From: Anaerolineae bacterium
Lineage (GTDB): Bacteria > Chloroflexota > Anaerolineae > Anaerolineales > Villigracilaceae
Direction of reading: 5' to 3'
Assembly (NCBI GenBank): GCA_017303655.1
Contig: JAFLCE010000015.1
Coordinates: 1 to 54,986, forward strand
DNA length: 54,986 nt
The notes below the pieces were generated by a model. It worked only from the letters and a program-made list of their open reading frames with translations. It searched no databases and was not told the DNA's origin. Numbering within the stretch: the first letter of the stretch is position 1; each line of letters starts with the position of its first letter. The position numbers and the translations under genes were made by a program. This document shows positions 16,082-24,855 of the stretch, one piece after another.

Positions 16082-18049
16082 ATGACAAAAGCAAGTATTT
16101 CCGATTTGGCAGGTGTGCACTCCAGGGCTTCCTACAGACCAGAGGTAGATGGATTAAGAGCATTGGCTGTAATTGCGGTCATTATCAATCACTTCAACAA
16201 AGATATTCTTCCTAGTGGGTATTTGGGGGTTGACATTTTTTTTGTCATTTCTGGCTTTGTCATCACCTCGTCACTGGCGGGCCGTTCCAGCAAGGGCTTT
16301 GGAGATTTTCTGGCAGGGTTCTATGTCAGGCGCATCAAACGGTTAGTTCCGGCATTAGTCCTGTTCACTGTCATTATTGGTATTCTGATATGCCTCTACA
16401 ATCCCACTCCGGATGTTTCACTAAAGACCGGGCTCGCAGCTTTGTTTGGTGCTTCCAATCTCTACTTGCTGAAAGAATCCACTGATTATTTTGCCGCTTC
16501 CACTGAGCTAAATGTTTTTACCCATACCTGGTCACTGGGGGTTGAAGAACAATTTTATTTCTTATTTCCACTTGTAGTTTGGTTCACCGGATTCGGACGC
16601 TCGACAGCCAATGGATCAAGAAATCTATTCGTGACGATCAGCTTATTAGCTGTTGTTTCCTTCACTTCTTTCGTATATCTCTATCAGACCAATCAACCCG
16701 TCGCTTACTTTTTGATGCCTACTCGTCTCTGGGAACTAGGTGCGGGCTGCCTGCTGTTTCTTGGTTTGAAGCACTCTGATAGGTTTCTTCGTACGCTTAA
16801 GATTATTCCACCTCTGGCTGTGACGGCTGCTATTGTCATGGTGCTATATACGCCCCTCCGTTTTGCTATCCCAGCAACCATGGTCGTTGTCATACTCACG
16901 GTAATCTTGATCGGCTGTCTCCGTTCAGGAACTGCTGCTTATAGTCTATTCACTTACAAACCATTGGTTTATATCGGTCAAATTTCCTATTCGCTCTATT
17001 TGTGGCATTGGGGCATCCTCTCCATTAGCCGCTGGACAATCGGTATTTACTGGTGGACGGTACCCTTCCAGGTTGCTTTAATGATGATGTTCTCTATGGC
17101 CTCTTATAAGTATGTGGAGGTTCCGCTACGGCAATCCAATTGGTTGTCATCGCGTCCCAGAGCAATTGGTTATGGACTATCTGCTACACTATTAACAGCT
17201 CTATTTATTGCTTTGCTGTTTCCAAATGCGAAGGGGATGTCACTGGTGAAGGAAAATAAGGAGATGTTATGGACGCACTGGGATGGTTGGAGTAATTGTG
17301 ACTACGTGAAATCTTCCGATACTTACAATGGTGCATGTATGTATTTGGCCAATCAGGATTACCCTCTCCGGATCGCTGTTATAGGTGACAGTCATGTTGG
17401 TCATTTAGCCAGCGGATTACGAGAGATCCTGCCATCCCTTCCTTCGTCGATGGCTGTGGCCCTTTACGCAGGATGCTATCCTGTTATAAATTCCGAATGT
17501 GACCTTACCCAACAAGCATATACGTGGGTCTTGGGCGATCCGGGGATCGATGTTGTGGTGCTCAGTGGGTACCATAATTTGGTTATTAACGAAAATCGAT
17601 TGTATTTGTCAACTGGAGACCCCAACGTCATTTTAGATGATGCATTCGCCAAACTAGAAGAAGATCTCAAAGCATCTGTTGACGCCCTCACTGCTTCCGG
17701 GAAATCGGTCTTGATGATCGTTGATAGTCATGAACTACTGCTTAACCCAGAACTTGAAGTTATTCCAATGAGCGGACTGCTAAGACAGCCAGGTTCGCTG
17801 GATATCTCCCGCCAGTCTGTTATTACCAGAAACAAAAGCTACTACAACTTACTTGATAGGATTGCATCTGAAAACCCTCATTTTACGGTGTTCTATAGCG
17901 GGAGTGTTTTTTGTGATAATGACGTTTGTAAGTCTGACATAGATGGGAAACCTCTATTTCAATCCTATGACCACCTCACACCATTTGGCGCTAAGGTTTT
18001 GGCTTCAAAATATCAGTACATCTTAAAGGCACTTCTATCCAATCAATAG
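16082..18049 (+). CDS. OafA/YrhL-like acyltransferase (acyltransferase 3) with C-terminal SGNH domain
   Basis: 655 residues. ATG 16082 is chosen over ATG 16067 because GGAG (16069-16072) is well spaced before it. The N-terminal half is an acyltransferase-3 membrane domain with about ten segments: YRPEVDGLRALAVIAVI, YLGVDIFFVISGFVIT and FYVRRIKRLVPAL carry the family's conserved H/R positions. After about residue 400 an extracytoplasmic SGNH-hydrolase-like domain follows: GDSH with S437, and YDHLTPFGA near the C terminus. Such proteins O-acetylate glycans on the outside of the membrane. It fits as a modifier of the polysaccharide encoded here. Confidence 0.92.
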   Translation: MTKASISDLAGVHSRASYRPEVDGLRALAVIAVIINHFNKDILPSGYLGVDIFFVISGFVITSSLAGRSSKGFGDFLAGFYVRRIKRLVPALVLFTVIIGILICLYNPTPDVSLKTGLAALFGASNLYLLKESTDYFAASTELNVFTHTWSLGVEEQFYFLFPLVVWFTGFGRSTANGSRNLFVTISLLAVVSFTSFVYLYQTNQPVAYFLMPTRLWELGAGCLLFLGLKHSDRFLRTLKIIPPLAVTAAIVMVLYTPLRFAIPATMVVVILTVILIGCLRSGTAAYSLFTYKPLVYIGQISYSLYLWHWGILSISRWTIGIYWWTVPFQVALMMMFSMASYKYVEVPLRQSNWLSSRPRAIGYGLSATLLTALFIALLFPNAKGMSLVKENKEMLWTHWDGWSNCDYVKSSDTYNGACMYLANQDYPLRIAVIGDSHVGHLASGLREILPSLPSSMAVALYAGCYPVINSECDLTQQAYTWVLGDPGIDVVVLSGYHNLVINENRLYLSTGDPNVILDDAFAKLEEDLKASVDALTASGKSVLMIVDSHELLLNPELEVIPMSGLLRQPGSLDISRQSVITRNKSYYNLLDRIASENPHFTVFYSGSVFCDNDVCKSDIDGKPLFQSYDHLTPFGAKVLASKYQYILKALLSNQ

Positions 18050-18143
18050 TACTTTCATACTTTTTTGGTGTTTTCTGCCTAATAGAAATGACATGCTTCA
18101 TATCATAGATCATTCCCTGACTGTTGATCTTTTACTCTCAGCG

Positions 18144-18149
18144 TATAAT
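18144..18149 (+). promoter_or_regulatory. -10 box placed 7 nt before the start codon
   Basis: TATAAT at 18144-18149 is followed by exactly 7 nt and ATG 18157. Transcription would begin at or next to the start codon, giving a leaderless mRNA. No ribosome-binding site is visible. The -35 region is weak. Confidence 0.5.
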
Positions 18150-18156
18150 ACAATCC

Positions 18157-19170
18157 ATGTCCAGATTTCCTCTTGTTTCCGTTATCATCGTCGCCTGGAA
18201 CAGCAAAAGATATATGTCACGTTGTCTGGATGCTCTTTCAATGCAAACAGATCAGGATTTTGAAATCGTAATAATAGACAATGGTTCAACGGATGAGGGA
18301 GTTTTGGAATTGCAGGGAATCTACCCTGATTTAAAGCTGGCCATTAATAAACTTACTGCCAATCTCGGCTTCGCAGTAGCCAACAACATCGGGGCGCAGC
18401 TTGCTAGCGGCGAATGGATCGTCCTCCTCAATGCCGATGCCTACCCGGAACCAGATTGGCTCGAAAATTTACTTAAAGCGGCAGAACAGAACCCACAATA
18501 CAATTTCTTTTCATCCCGGCAGATCCAATATAACGATCCTCATTTATTGGATGGGGCAGGGGATGAATATCATGTCAGTGGACTGGCGTGGAGACGTTTT
18601 TATAACCATGTAGAAAAAGAATACGGCTTGGAACAGACTGAAGTTTTTGGTGCCTGTGCTGCTGCCGCCATGTATCGTCGCGAGGATTTTCTGAAGGTTG
18701 GCGGTTTTGACGAAGATTATTTTTCCTACTTTGAAGATGTAGACCTAAGCTTTCGCCTTCGTCTAGCGGGCGGACGATGCCTCTATGTACCTAATGCTGT
18801 GGTTCATCATGTGGGTTCTGCTAGCACTGGGAAGCTCAGCGATTTTGTCGTGTATTACGGTCATCGCAACTTGGTCTGGACCTTTTTCAAAAATATGCCA
18901 GGTAGCTTGTTTTGGGTTTACCTGCCCTTACATCTACTAATGAATCTATTCTTCTTTGTCTCTTTCATACTTAAGGGCAAAGGCTCTGCCATCTTAAGAT
19001 CAAAATGGGATGCCTTCCGAATGCTCCCGCGTATCTTGAAAAAACGAAAACAGATACAAGCCTCACGCAAGATATCCTATCAAGAGATCCTTGCATTTAT
19101 GCGCAAAGGGACTCTAGATCCCTACTGGGCATCGCGGCAACGCAAGTTAGAGAGTAATCGCAAAGCATGA
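18157..19170 (+). CDS. Glycosyltransferase family 2 (rhamnosyltransferase WbbL-like)
   Basis: 337 residues. ATG 18157 is taken as start because the SVIIVAWNS strand of the GT2 fold begins at residue 8 and a TATAAT box lies 7 nt upstream; the longer upstream frame would run through that promoter. IIDNGSTDEG, LLNADAYPEPDW and GGFDEDYFSYFEDVDLSFRL...HHVGSAS are typical of the WbbL-type inverting sugar transferases. A hydrophobic segment near 255-275 (WVYLPLHLLMNLFFFVSFIL) probably holds it to the membrane. The next GT2 gene starts in its stop codon. Confidence 0.9.
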   Translation: MSRFPLVSVIIVAWNSKRYMSRCLDALSMQTDQDFEIVIIDNGSTDEGVLELQGIYPDLKLAINKLTANLGFAVANNIGAQLASGEWIVLLNADAYPEPDWLENLLKAAEQNPQYNFFSSRQIQYNDPHLLDGAGDEYHVSGLAWRRFYNHVEKEYGLEQTEVFGACAAAAMYRREDFLKVGGFDEDYFSYFEDVDLSFRLRLAGGRCLYVPNAVVHHVGSASTGKLSDFVVYYGHRNLVWTFFKNMPGSLFWVYLPLHLLMNLFFFVSFILKGKGSAILRSKWDAFRMLPRILKKRKQIQASRKISYQEILAFMRKGTLDPYWASRQRKLESNRKA

Positions 19171-19931
19171 CAACCCCTCTCATCACCCTCTCCATCGTCA
19201 GCCATGGCGATTCACAGAAGATCGCGCATTTGCTTGCCAGCCTGCAAAAACACGAACCTGATACTGCGTCACGCTTTCAATTGATCCTCACGGATAATTT
19301 AAAAGACAAGCTGCCCGATGTTAACCCTGCCCCTTGGGCATCTTTGCACATGTTGCGAAACGAGCATCCCATGGGGTTTGCCGAAAATCATAACCGTGCC
19401 TTCGAACTAGCACGCGGCACCTACTTCGCCGTCCTCAACCCTGACTTGATTTTCGAACAACCTGTTTTTGATTCATTGATTGTCAGTTTTCAAACGCATA
19501 ATGCAGACTTAATAGCCCCAAAGATCGTGGATGAAACTGGAGCTCTCCAAGACTCCTTTCGCCCGCTTCCCACTCCCATCGAGCTGATTCAGCGCCGATT
19601 GCCTGGGTACAAATTCAAGCCTTATCTGCCAGATGCAGACGGCATAGTCCGCCCGGATTGGATCGCAGGGATGTTCTGGCTGCTGCGCTCTGAAACTTAC
19701 AGTCAACTGGGCGGCATGGACAAAGCCTATCAGCTCTATTTTGAAGATGTAGATTTTTGCACTCGTGCCAGACTTCAAGGTATGAATCTGTTGGTGGACT
19801 CAAAGGTACAGGTTCGTCACGACGCGCAACGCTCAAGCCGTGCAAAACTATATTATTTGGTATTACATACTCGCAGTGCCTTACGCTTTTTCACCTCTCC
19901 CGTATATCGTAAGATTCGTAGCAAGTTCTAA
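19167..19931 (+). CDS. Glycosyltransferase family 2, short form
   Basis: 254 residues, overlapping the previous gene by ATGA. It has LSIVSHGDSQKI at the start, MGFAENHNRAF, a donor/metal site in VLNPDLIFEQ, and the acceptor-side YFEDVDFCTRARLQG with R-H-D further on. It resembles the preceding gene in the last part (GGMDKAYQLYFEDVDF against GGFDEDYFSYFEDVDL), so the pair may have arisen by duplication. Probably adds the sugar before or after the product of its neighbour. Confidence 0.88.
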   Translation: MTTPLITLSIVSHGDSQKIAHLLASLQKHEPDTASRFQLILTDNLKDKLPDVNPAPWASLHMLRNEHPMGFAENHNRAFELARGTYFAVLNPDLIFEQPVFDSLIVSFQTHNADLIAPKIVDETGALQDSFRPLPTPIELIQRRLPGYKFKPYLPDADGIVRPDWIAGMFWLLRSETYSQLGGMDKAYQLYFEDVDFCTRARLQGMNLLVDSKVQVRHDAQRSSRAKLYYLVLHTRSALRFFTSPVYRKIRSKF

Positions 19932-20026
19932 TTTTTCTTTCCCTATTCCAATGGGCGGCATGACGGGCTATCATCAATCTCTGATAAACTACTGATTGCA
20001 TATTCCTGTCTTGGAAACGATCCTAC

Positions 20027-21085
20027 ATGAGTGATCCACTCTTTTTTGGCATGACCAGTTTAATAATGAGCCTTGCCCTTGGAATTCCGGCTGCGATTCT
20101 GGCAAAACACTTCAACCTTATGGATGTGCCTGGCTCTGCACCACATAAACAGCATGCCAGCCCAACCCCATTGGCCGGCGGTATTCTGATACTGCTCGTC
20201 CTCAGCTTGACGCTGCTTTTTCAACCCACTTATAGCCGTGAAATTTTATTTGTTTTGCTTGGGGCATTAGTGATCTTCTTCTTCGGGCTTTGGGATGATC
20301 TTAAAGGGCTAACCGCATTCCCCAAGTTGATCGGACAGTTGCTTGCCTCTCTTCTCCTCATCAGTGCAGGGGTTCAGGTACGCTTTATTACCATTTTGTT
20401 TAGTGAATACAACCTGCCACTTGAGCTTGCCCAGGGATTGAATATCTTCATTACTTTGTTCTGGTTGATCGGTATCACCAACGCCTTCAACATGATCGAT
20501 AGCATGGATGGCATCGTAGCGGGCATTGGCGTCATTGCTTCGATGTTCTTTTTGGGTGCCGCGGTGCTTTCTAGCCAGGCGATCCTAGCCTTGTGGTCTG
20601 CCATTTTTTTTGGGATTTGCATGGGCTTATACATATGGAATGGCTGGGCATCCCGTTTTTTTCTGGGCGACTCTGGCGCACAAGTGACAGGATTTTTGCT
20701 CGCCTCCTTTGGCATCTTGTACAATCCCTTGAACCGCGCTCCTGAGTCTTCGTGGATCGTGGCAATTATGTTATTGAGCGTGCCGATCTTTGATACATCA
20801 CTAGTTGTACTTTCTCGTTTGCGGCGCGGTCAACGCATTGGCAGCGGGCGGCGTGACCATACCTATCATCGTCTAATCGTGATGGGTTTTCGCCCCAAGC
20901 TAGCCGTGTTTACGGTTCACCTTACAACCTTTGCGATCGGCTTATTTGCCTTTCTTACTTTATATCTCCCTTCCTGGCTCGCCTTGACCGTTTTTTCCGT
21001 CACGATTATCGTTGGGTTGGTTGTTCTCTTCTGGCTCGAACGCCAACCCACACTCGATGAAATCACCCATGTTTCCAATTCCTAG
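20027..21085 (+). CDS. Polyprenyl-phosphate N-acetylhexosamine-1-phosphate transferase (WecA/TagO/MraY superfamily)
   Basis: 352 residues, about ten membrane segments. Key motifs are all present: GLWDDLKGL (D90, D91), NAFNMIDSMDG (151-161), FLGDSGAQ (D214) and the cytoplasmic RRDHTYHR with H277 and H280. The enzyme moves a sugar-1-phosphate from a UDP-sugar to undecaprenyl phosphate and so would start glycan assembly on the lipid carrier later exported by Wzm/Wzt. The pattern fits WecA/TagO better than MraY. It lies in the same block as the two GT2 genes; the downstream GT-C gene overlaps its end. Confidence 0.93.
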   Translation: MSDPLFFGMTSLIMSLALGIPAAILAKHFNLMDVPGSAPHKQHASPTPLAGGILILLVLSLTLLFQPTYSREILFVLLGALVIFFFGLWDDLKGLTAFPKLIGQLLASLLLISAGVQVRFITILFSEYNLPLELAQGLNIFITLFWLIGITNAFNMIDSMDGIVAGIGVIASMFFLGAAVLSSQAILALWSAIFFGICMGLYIWNGWASRFFLGDSGAQVTGFLLASFGILYNPLNRAPESSWIVAIMLLSVPIFDTSLVVLSRLRRGQRIGSGRRDHTYHRLIVMGFRPKLAVFTVHLTTFAIGLFAFLTLYLPSWLALTVFSVTIIVGLVVLFWLERQPTLDEITHVSNS

Positions 21086-23627
21086 CCCCTCGCGCCGTCT
21101 ACCTACTTTTACAAGCTTCCTCGTTTTGGGGACGTTGGTGGTTCTATTCGTAAACCTAAGCTCGCCATCAGATCCTGAAAATTCGATCTTGTTTGGATTC
21201 TCCCTCGAGCGGATTCTTCTTAGCAGTGGATTACTGGTCTTAACCCTTGCACTTCTTTTCTTAACCTGGAAACTGGTTCGCACACCCAAAACTTCTACTC
21301 AGCTGTGGGCGAGATTCACACAACGCGGCTGGGTGGGTGACTTAACCTTCTTGCTTTTTATTTTCCTTTTTAGTGGGGCTAGTATCACACTAACCATGCC
21401 GCCCTACCGCCTTGGCGGACTGGGAGCATACATTGACAGGTTATCTTCGCTCATTGGCTGGCTGGCAATTATCGGCGTGGTCGGATGCGTAGTCATCCTG
21501 CTAGAACGGCGCACTTCGTTGAAACCATCTTTGCGTATGAGTCGAACGACCGTGGGTTTAAGTGCTACGGTATTTGGCGGCTTACTTCTGTTTGGTTTGA
21601 TCGTGCGTGCAACCGGCATTGGTTATCAATACCCGGGGGAGTATTGGTATGGCGCAGGCGTGCCGATGACGGGATTGCAACTCTTGTTTGCATGTGCGGC
21701 TGGCGCGCTTTTTCTTTTGTATGAGCGTAAGGTCGCAGATAAAGCCCGGCTGGATGTTTTTATTTTTATCGCATTGTGGCTCGCCGCTGGTTGGTTGTGG
21801 ATGCAGCAGCCAGCTAGCCCGAATTATTTTTTACCCGATACAGCGGATAATGTCCTTTATCCCTACTCTGATGGCGCAACCTTTGATGTGGGCGGACAAT
21901 TTGCATTAATCGGGCAGGGGTTCTTCAATGGCATCTTTTTTGACCGTGTGCTTTATAGTTCTTTTCTAGCATATTTACATTTATTTTTCGGGCAAGATTA
22001 CGTGCTTCTGCTTGCAGCCCAAGCGGCAGTGTATGCGGTCTTTCCGGCGGTGGTGTATTTGTTAGGGAAAGAATTACACAGCCGGGCATTGGGTGTTTCG
22101 GCGGGTGTGTTGATCGCCGCACGTGGGCTGAGTGCCATTACAGCCTCAAAGTGGATCGATGTTGCCAGCCCGAAAATGATGTTGACAGATTTTCCAACTG
22201 CGATTGGTATTGCTATATTTCTTCTCGTCGTTGTGAAGTGGTGGCAACAGCCTGCCAAAACAAAATTGTTAATTTGGGCAGGTGCTGTTTTTGGTTTGAC
22301 GGTCATGATTCGCACACATGTCATTACCCTGTTGCCGATTGTTCTGATTTTTGTTTTACTGCGTTTAGGTTGGAATTGGAGGAGACTTGTGCTGGCAGGT
22401 TTATTGATTCTGCTAGGATTGGTTAGTGTAACCCTACCTTGGGAGATTCGAAATCAATCACGCGGCATCCCCATGTTCTATATGTACTATTCCCGCATCG
22501 AATTATTACTACGCTATCGGTATGGGATTGGTAGCGATGCCTACACTCCTTCAACCAACGAAGCCGTTGCTGGGCTATCACCGCGTTATCGAGTGGTTCA
22601 TCGCCAGCAAGAGAACGTCGGATGTGAGTCATTGCCCTGTTCGATCACCAATCACTTTGCTCATAACATCATTACCTCCTTTGTGTCACTCCCTGCTTCG
22701 TTGACTTTTGAAGATACATTCAACATTGTGAAATCGGACCTGCCTTATTGGAACAAGGGTTGGCGCGAGGGGAAGATCGATGCTGGCGGATGGGTGGCGA
22801 TCATCTTTACATTAATGCTGATCGCGTTGGGCGCCGCCTCTATTTGGAAGCAGAGTCGTGCCGGGGTCTGGCTGCCGGTTCTTTTCTTCCTCGCTTATCT
22901 TTTGACAAATTCCATTGGGCTTACATCGGGTGGGCGGTATGTCACGCCGGTGGATTGGATCCTATATTTTTATTTTGCGGCAGGTGCTGTGCAATTGCTT
23001 TACTGGCTTCTGGCGCTGACGGGGTATATTGCGGAAGCAGAACCTGCACAAGTGCCGCATGGCATTGTTCCGCTTGTATCTGGCATTAATGTTCGCTCGC
23101 TTGCTCCGATAATTGCGGTGATTTTGGGAATGGGTATGTTGATCCCCTTGCCAGAATTCTTGTTTAAACCACGCTATCAGGTACAAACTCCTTCTGAGAC
23201 TCTATCTGTCTTACGTGAAATGGGGCTTATCGAACGCTCCAATTTTTCACAGGAAGAACTGACCGCCTTTCTTGACGAGCCAGGTGCTCTGATCATGACT
23301 GGGCGGGCTTTATATCCGCGTTATTATCCGGCAGGTGAAGGCGAATCAGACTTGAACACCCACTACCAAAATTTTGATTTTCAACGATTGGCATTTACCC
23401 AGATCGGACCAGACTCGCCTGTTGCGATTGGCGTAGTGATTCCAGGTGACCCGCTCCCAGAGGGTCTTTCTTTACAAGCTGCGGATATAGTGGTGCTGGG
23501 ATGTTGGACACCGGATCAATACGCCCCACTCCTCGATGCAGTTGTAGTTTTTGTCACCTCTGGGGAGGGATACGTGTACAACCGGTCGCCTGGTTCTCCT
23601 CTGCAATGTCCATTGGAAACACCTTGA
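21057..23627 (+). CDS. Large GT-C type membrane glycosyltransferase-like protein
   Basis: About 856 residues; start either ATG 21057 or ATG 21069, both inside the end of the WecA-like gene. Roughly 14 hydrophobic segments occupy residues 15-650, with an extracytoplasmic loop after the fourth or fifth (NVLYPYSDGATFDVGGQ), the region where GT39/ArnT-type enzymes carry acidic catalytic residues. The last about 200 residues are a soluble domain (ALIMTGRALYPRYYPAGEGE) seen at the end of several Chloroflexota GT-C proteins. Likely transfers a sugar from a polyprenyl-phosphate donor outside the membrane. Substrate unknown. Confidence 0.8.
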   Translation: MKSPMFPIPSPSRRLPTFTSFLVLGTLVVLFVNLSSPSDPENSILFGFSLERILLSSGLLVLTLALLFLTWKLVRTPKTSTQLWARFTQRGWVGDLTFLLFIFLFSGASITLTMPPYRLGGLGAYIDRLSSLIGWLAIIGVVGCVVILLERRTSLKPSLRMSRTTVGLSATVFGGLLLFGLIVRATGIGYQYPGEYWYGAGVPMTGLQLLFACAAGALFLLYERKVADKARLDVFIFIALWLAAGWLWMQQPASPNYFLPDTADNVLYPYSDGATFDVGGQFALIGQGFFNGIFFDRVLYSSFLAYLHLFFGQDYVLLLAAQAAVYAVFPAVVYLLGKELHSRALGVSAGVLIAARGLSAITASKWIDVASPKMMLTDFPTAIGIAIFLLVVVKWWQQPAKTKLLIWAGAVFGLTVMIRTHVITLLPIVLIFVLLRLGWNWRRLVLAGLLILLGLVSVTLPWEIRNQSRGIPMFYMYYSRIELLLRYRYGIGSDAYTPSTNEAVAGLSPRYRVVHRQQENVGCESLPCSITNHFAHNIITSFVSLPASLTFEDTFNIVKSDLPYWNKGWREGKIDAGGWVAIIFTLMLIALGAASIWKQSRAGVWLPVLFFLAYLLTNSIGLTSGGRYVTPVDWILYFYFAAGAVQLLYWLLALTGYIAEAEPAQVPHGIVPLVSGINVRSLAPIIAVILGMGMLIPLPEFLFKPRYQVQTPSETLSVLREMGLIERSNFSQEELTAFLDEPGALIMTGRALYPRYYPAGEGESDLNTHYQNFDFQRLAFTQIGPDSPVAIGVVIPGDPLPEGLSLQAADIVVLGCWTPDQYAPLLDAVVVFVTSGEGYVYNRSPGSPLQCPLETP

Positions 23628-23629
23628 TG

Positions 23630-23663
23630 AAAACAGGTCACGTTTTGAAGCGTGACCTGTTTT
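23630..23663 (+). terminator. Terminator closing the polysaccharide locus
   Basis: AAAACAGGTCACG (23630-23642) pairs perfectly with CGTGACCTGTTTT (23651-23663). It lies directly after the stop of the GT-C gene. Confidence 0.85.
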
Positions 23664-23706
23664 GATAATGGGATAGCTATGTTATTGTTTATTCAGATGC
23701 AACTGT

Positions 23707-23735
23707 TTGTGAAACTTCTATACGGCAGGTAGAAT
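23707..23735 (+). promoter_or_regulatory. Promoter of the azlCD pair
   Basis: TTGTGA (23707-23712), 17-bp spacer, TAGAAT (23730-23735). The leader would be about 25 nt and includes AAAGGA at 23755-23760. Confidence 0.5.
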
Positions 23736-23767
23736 AACTTGTTTTAAATTTCATAAAGGAAATGATA

Positions 23768-24469
23768 ATGAAACTGAATAAGGATTTTCTTGCCGGAGTA
23801 CACGGTTCACTACCGATTCTTATTGGCGTGATTCCCTTTGCAATGATCACCGGTGTGGGGGCGGTCAGTGTCGGGTTGACGTTTTGGGAGACGATGGGCA
23901 TGTCAGTGCTGGTCTTTGCGGGGGCTTCACAGTTGGTAGTCTTTCAGTTGATGGGTGCAGGCACGCCGTGGATCATTATGGTGTTGACGGCATGGGTGGT
24001 GAATGTACGCTTTACGATGTATAGTGCCACGCTTGCGCCGTATCTGCAAAAACTTTCCACTGGCAGAAAAGCATTGCTGGCATACATGCTTTCTGACCAG
24101 GCATTTGGGGTGAGCATGAGTCGATTTGTTTCTTCACAAGGAGAAATAGATCACCACTGGTATTTCTTTGGTTCGGCATTGACGGTTTGGACGACATGGC
24201 AGATCAGTGCCGTTGCTGGGACATTGTTGGGTTCACTCGTCCCTGCCAGTTGGGGCTTCGACTTTGCCTTTCCACTCAGTTTCACTGCGTTGATGTTTGG
24301 GGCGCTGCGAGACCGTCCGACCGTGGTAGCAGCTGTGGTAGGTGGCATGGTTGCTGTGATGGCAAAGGGACTTCCGTATAACACCGGTTTGGTGTTGGCA
24401 ACCATGCTCGGCATCGCGGCGGGATATTTTGCTGAAAGCCTAAAGATAAAAGCAGAGGCAGCGGTATGA
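23768..24469 (+). CDS. azlC: Branched-chain amino acid exporter, large subunit
   Basis: 233 residues. ATG 23768 is 7 nt after AAAGGA and is preferred to ATG 23762, which is too close. The AzlC family pattern is clear: LPILIGVIPFAMITGVGAV, SVLVFAGASQLVVFQLMGAG and AWVVNVRFTMYSATLAPYL, with seven or so membrane segments. AzlC with its small partner AzlD exports branched-chain amino acids (and analogues such as 4-azaleucine) in Bacillus and relatives; YgaZH of E. coli exports valine. The gene overlaps azlD by ATGA. No Lrp-type regulator lies beside it. Confidence 0.92.
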   Translation: MKLNKDFLAGVHGSLPILIGVIPFAMITGVGAVSVGLTFWETMGMSVLVFAGASQLVVFQLMGAGTPWIIMVLTAWVVNVRFTMYSATLAPYLQKLSTGRKALLAYMLSDQAFGVSMSRFVSSQGEIDHHWYFFGSALTVWTTWQISAVAGTLLGSLVPASWGFDFAFPLSFTALMFGALRDRPTVVAAVVGGMVAVMAKGLPYNTGLVLATMLGIAAGYFAESLKIKAEAAV

Positions 24470-24795
24470 GCGCGTTATCTATCTGGCTGCTTTTTATTGC
24501 AATTGGTTTAGGTACATTCACACTGCGCTTCCTTTTCATTTATCTTTTCGGGAAGATCGAAATGCCAAAGTGGCTCAGCCGCGCGTTGCGTTTCGTCCCT
24601 GCGGCGGCGCTGGCGGCATTGATTCTCCCGGCGTTGACTCATCCAGCCGGGCAACTCGATATCTCGTTGAATAATTTTCGTCTACTTGCAGGGCTGGGCG
24701 GTGCAGTGGTGGCGTGGAGGACTCGTAATGTCTTTCTAACTATTTTGGTTGGCATGGCGATTTTGTGGACATTGGAAACGATGTTTGGAATATAA
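24466..24795 (+). CDS. azlD: Branched-chain amino acid exporter, small subunit
   Basis: 109 residues, four membrane segments, typical AzlD length. GLGTFTLRFLFIYLFG and ALRFVPAAALAALILPAL are the conserved family stretches, followed by AWRTRNVFLTILVGMAILW. Start ATG 24466 overlaps the azlC stop, the normal coupling for this two-subunit exporter. Confidence 0.92.
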   Translation: MSALSIWLLFIAIGLGTFTLRFLFIYLFGKIEMPKWLSRALRFVPAAALAALILPALTHPAGQLDISLNNFRLLAGLGGAVVAWRTRNVFLTILVGMAILWTLETMFGI

Positions 24796-24855
24796 AGCAG
24801 ACATCAATGCTAAAATCTCAAAGGTTTTTCTGCTGTATTCAACAATTTGAAATTT

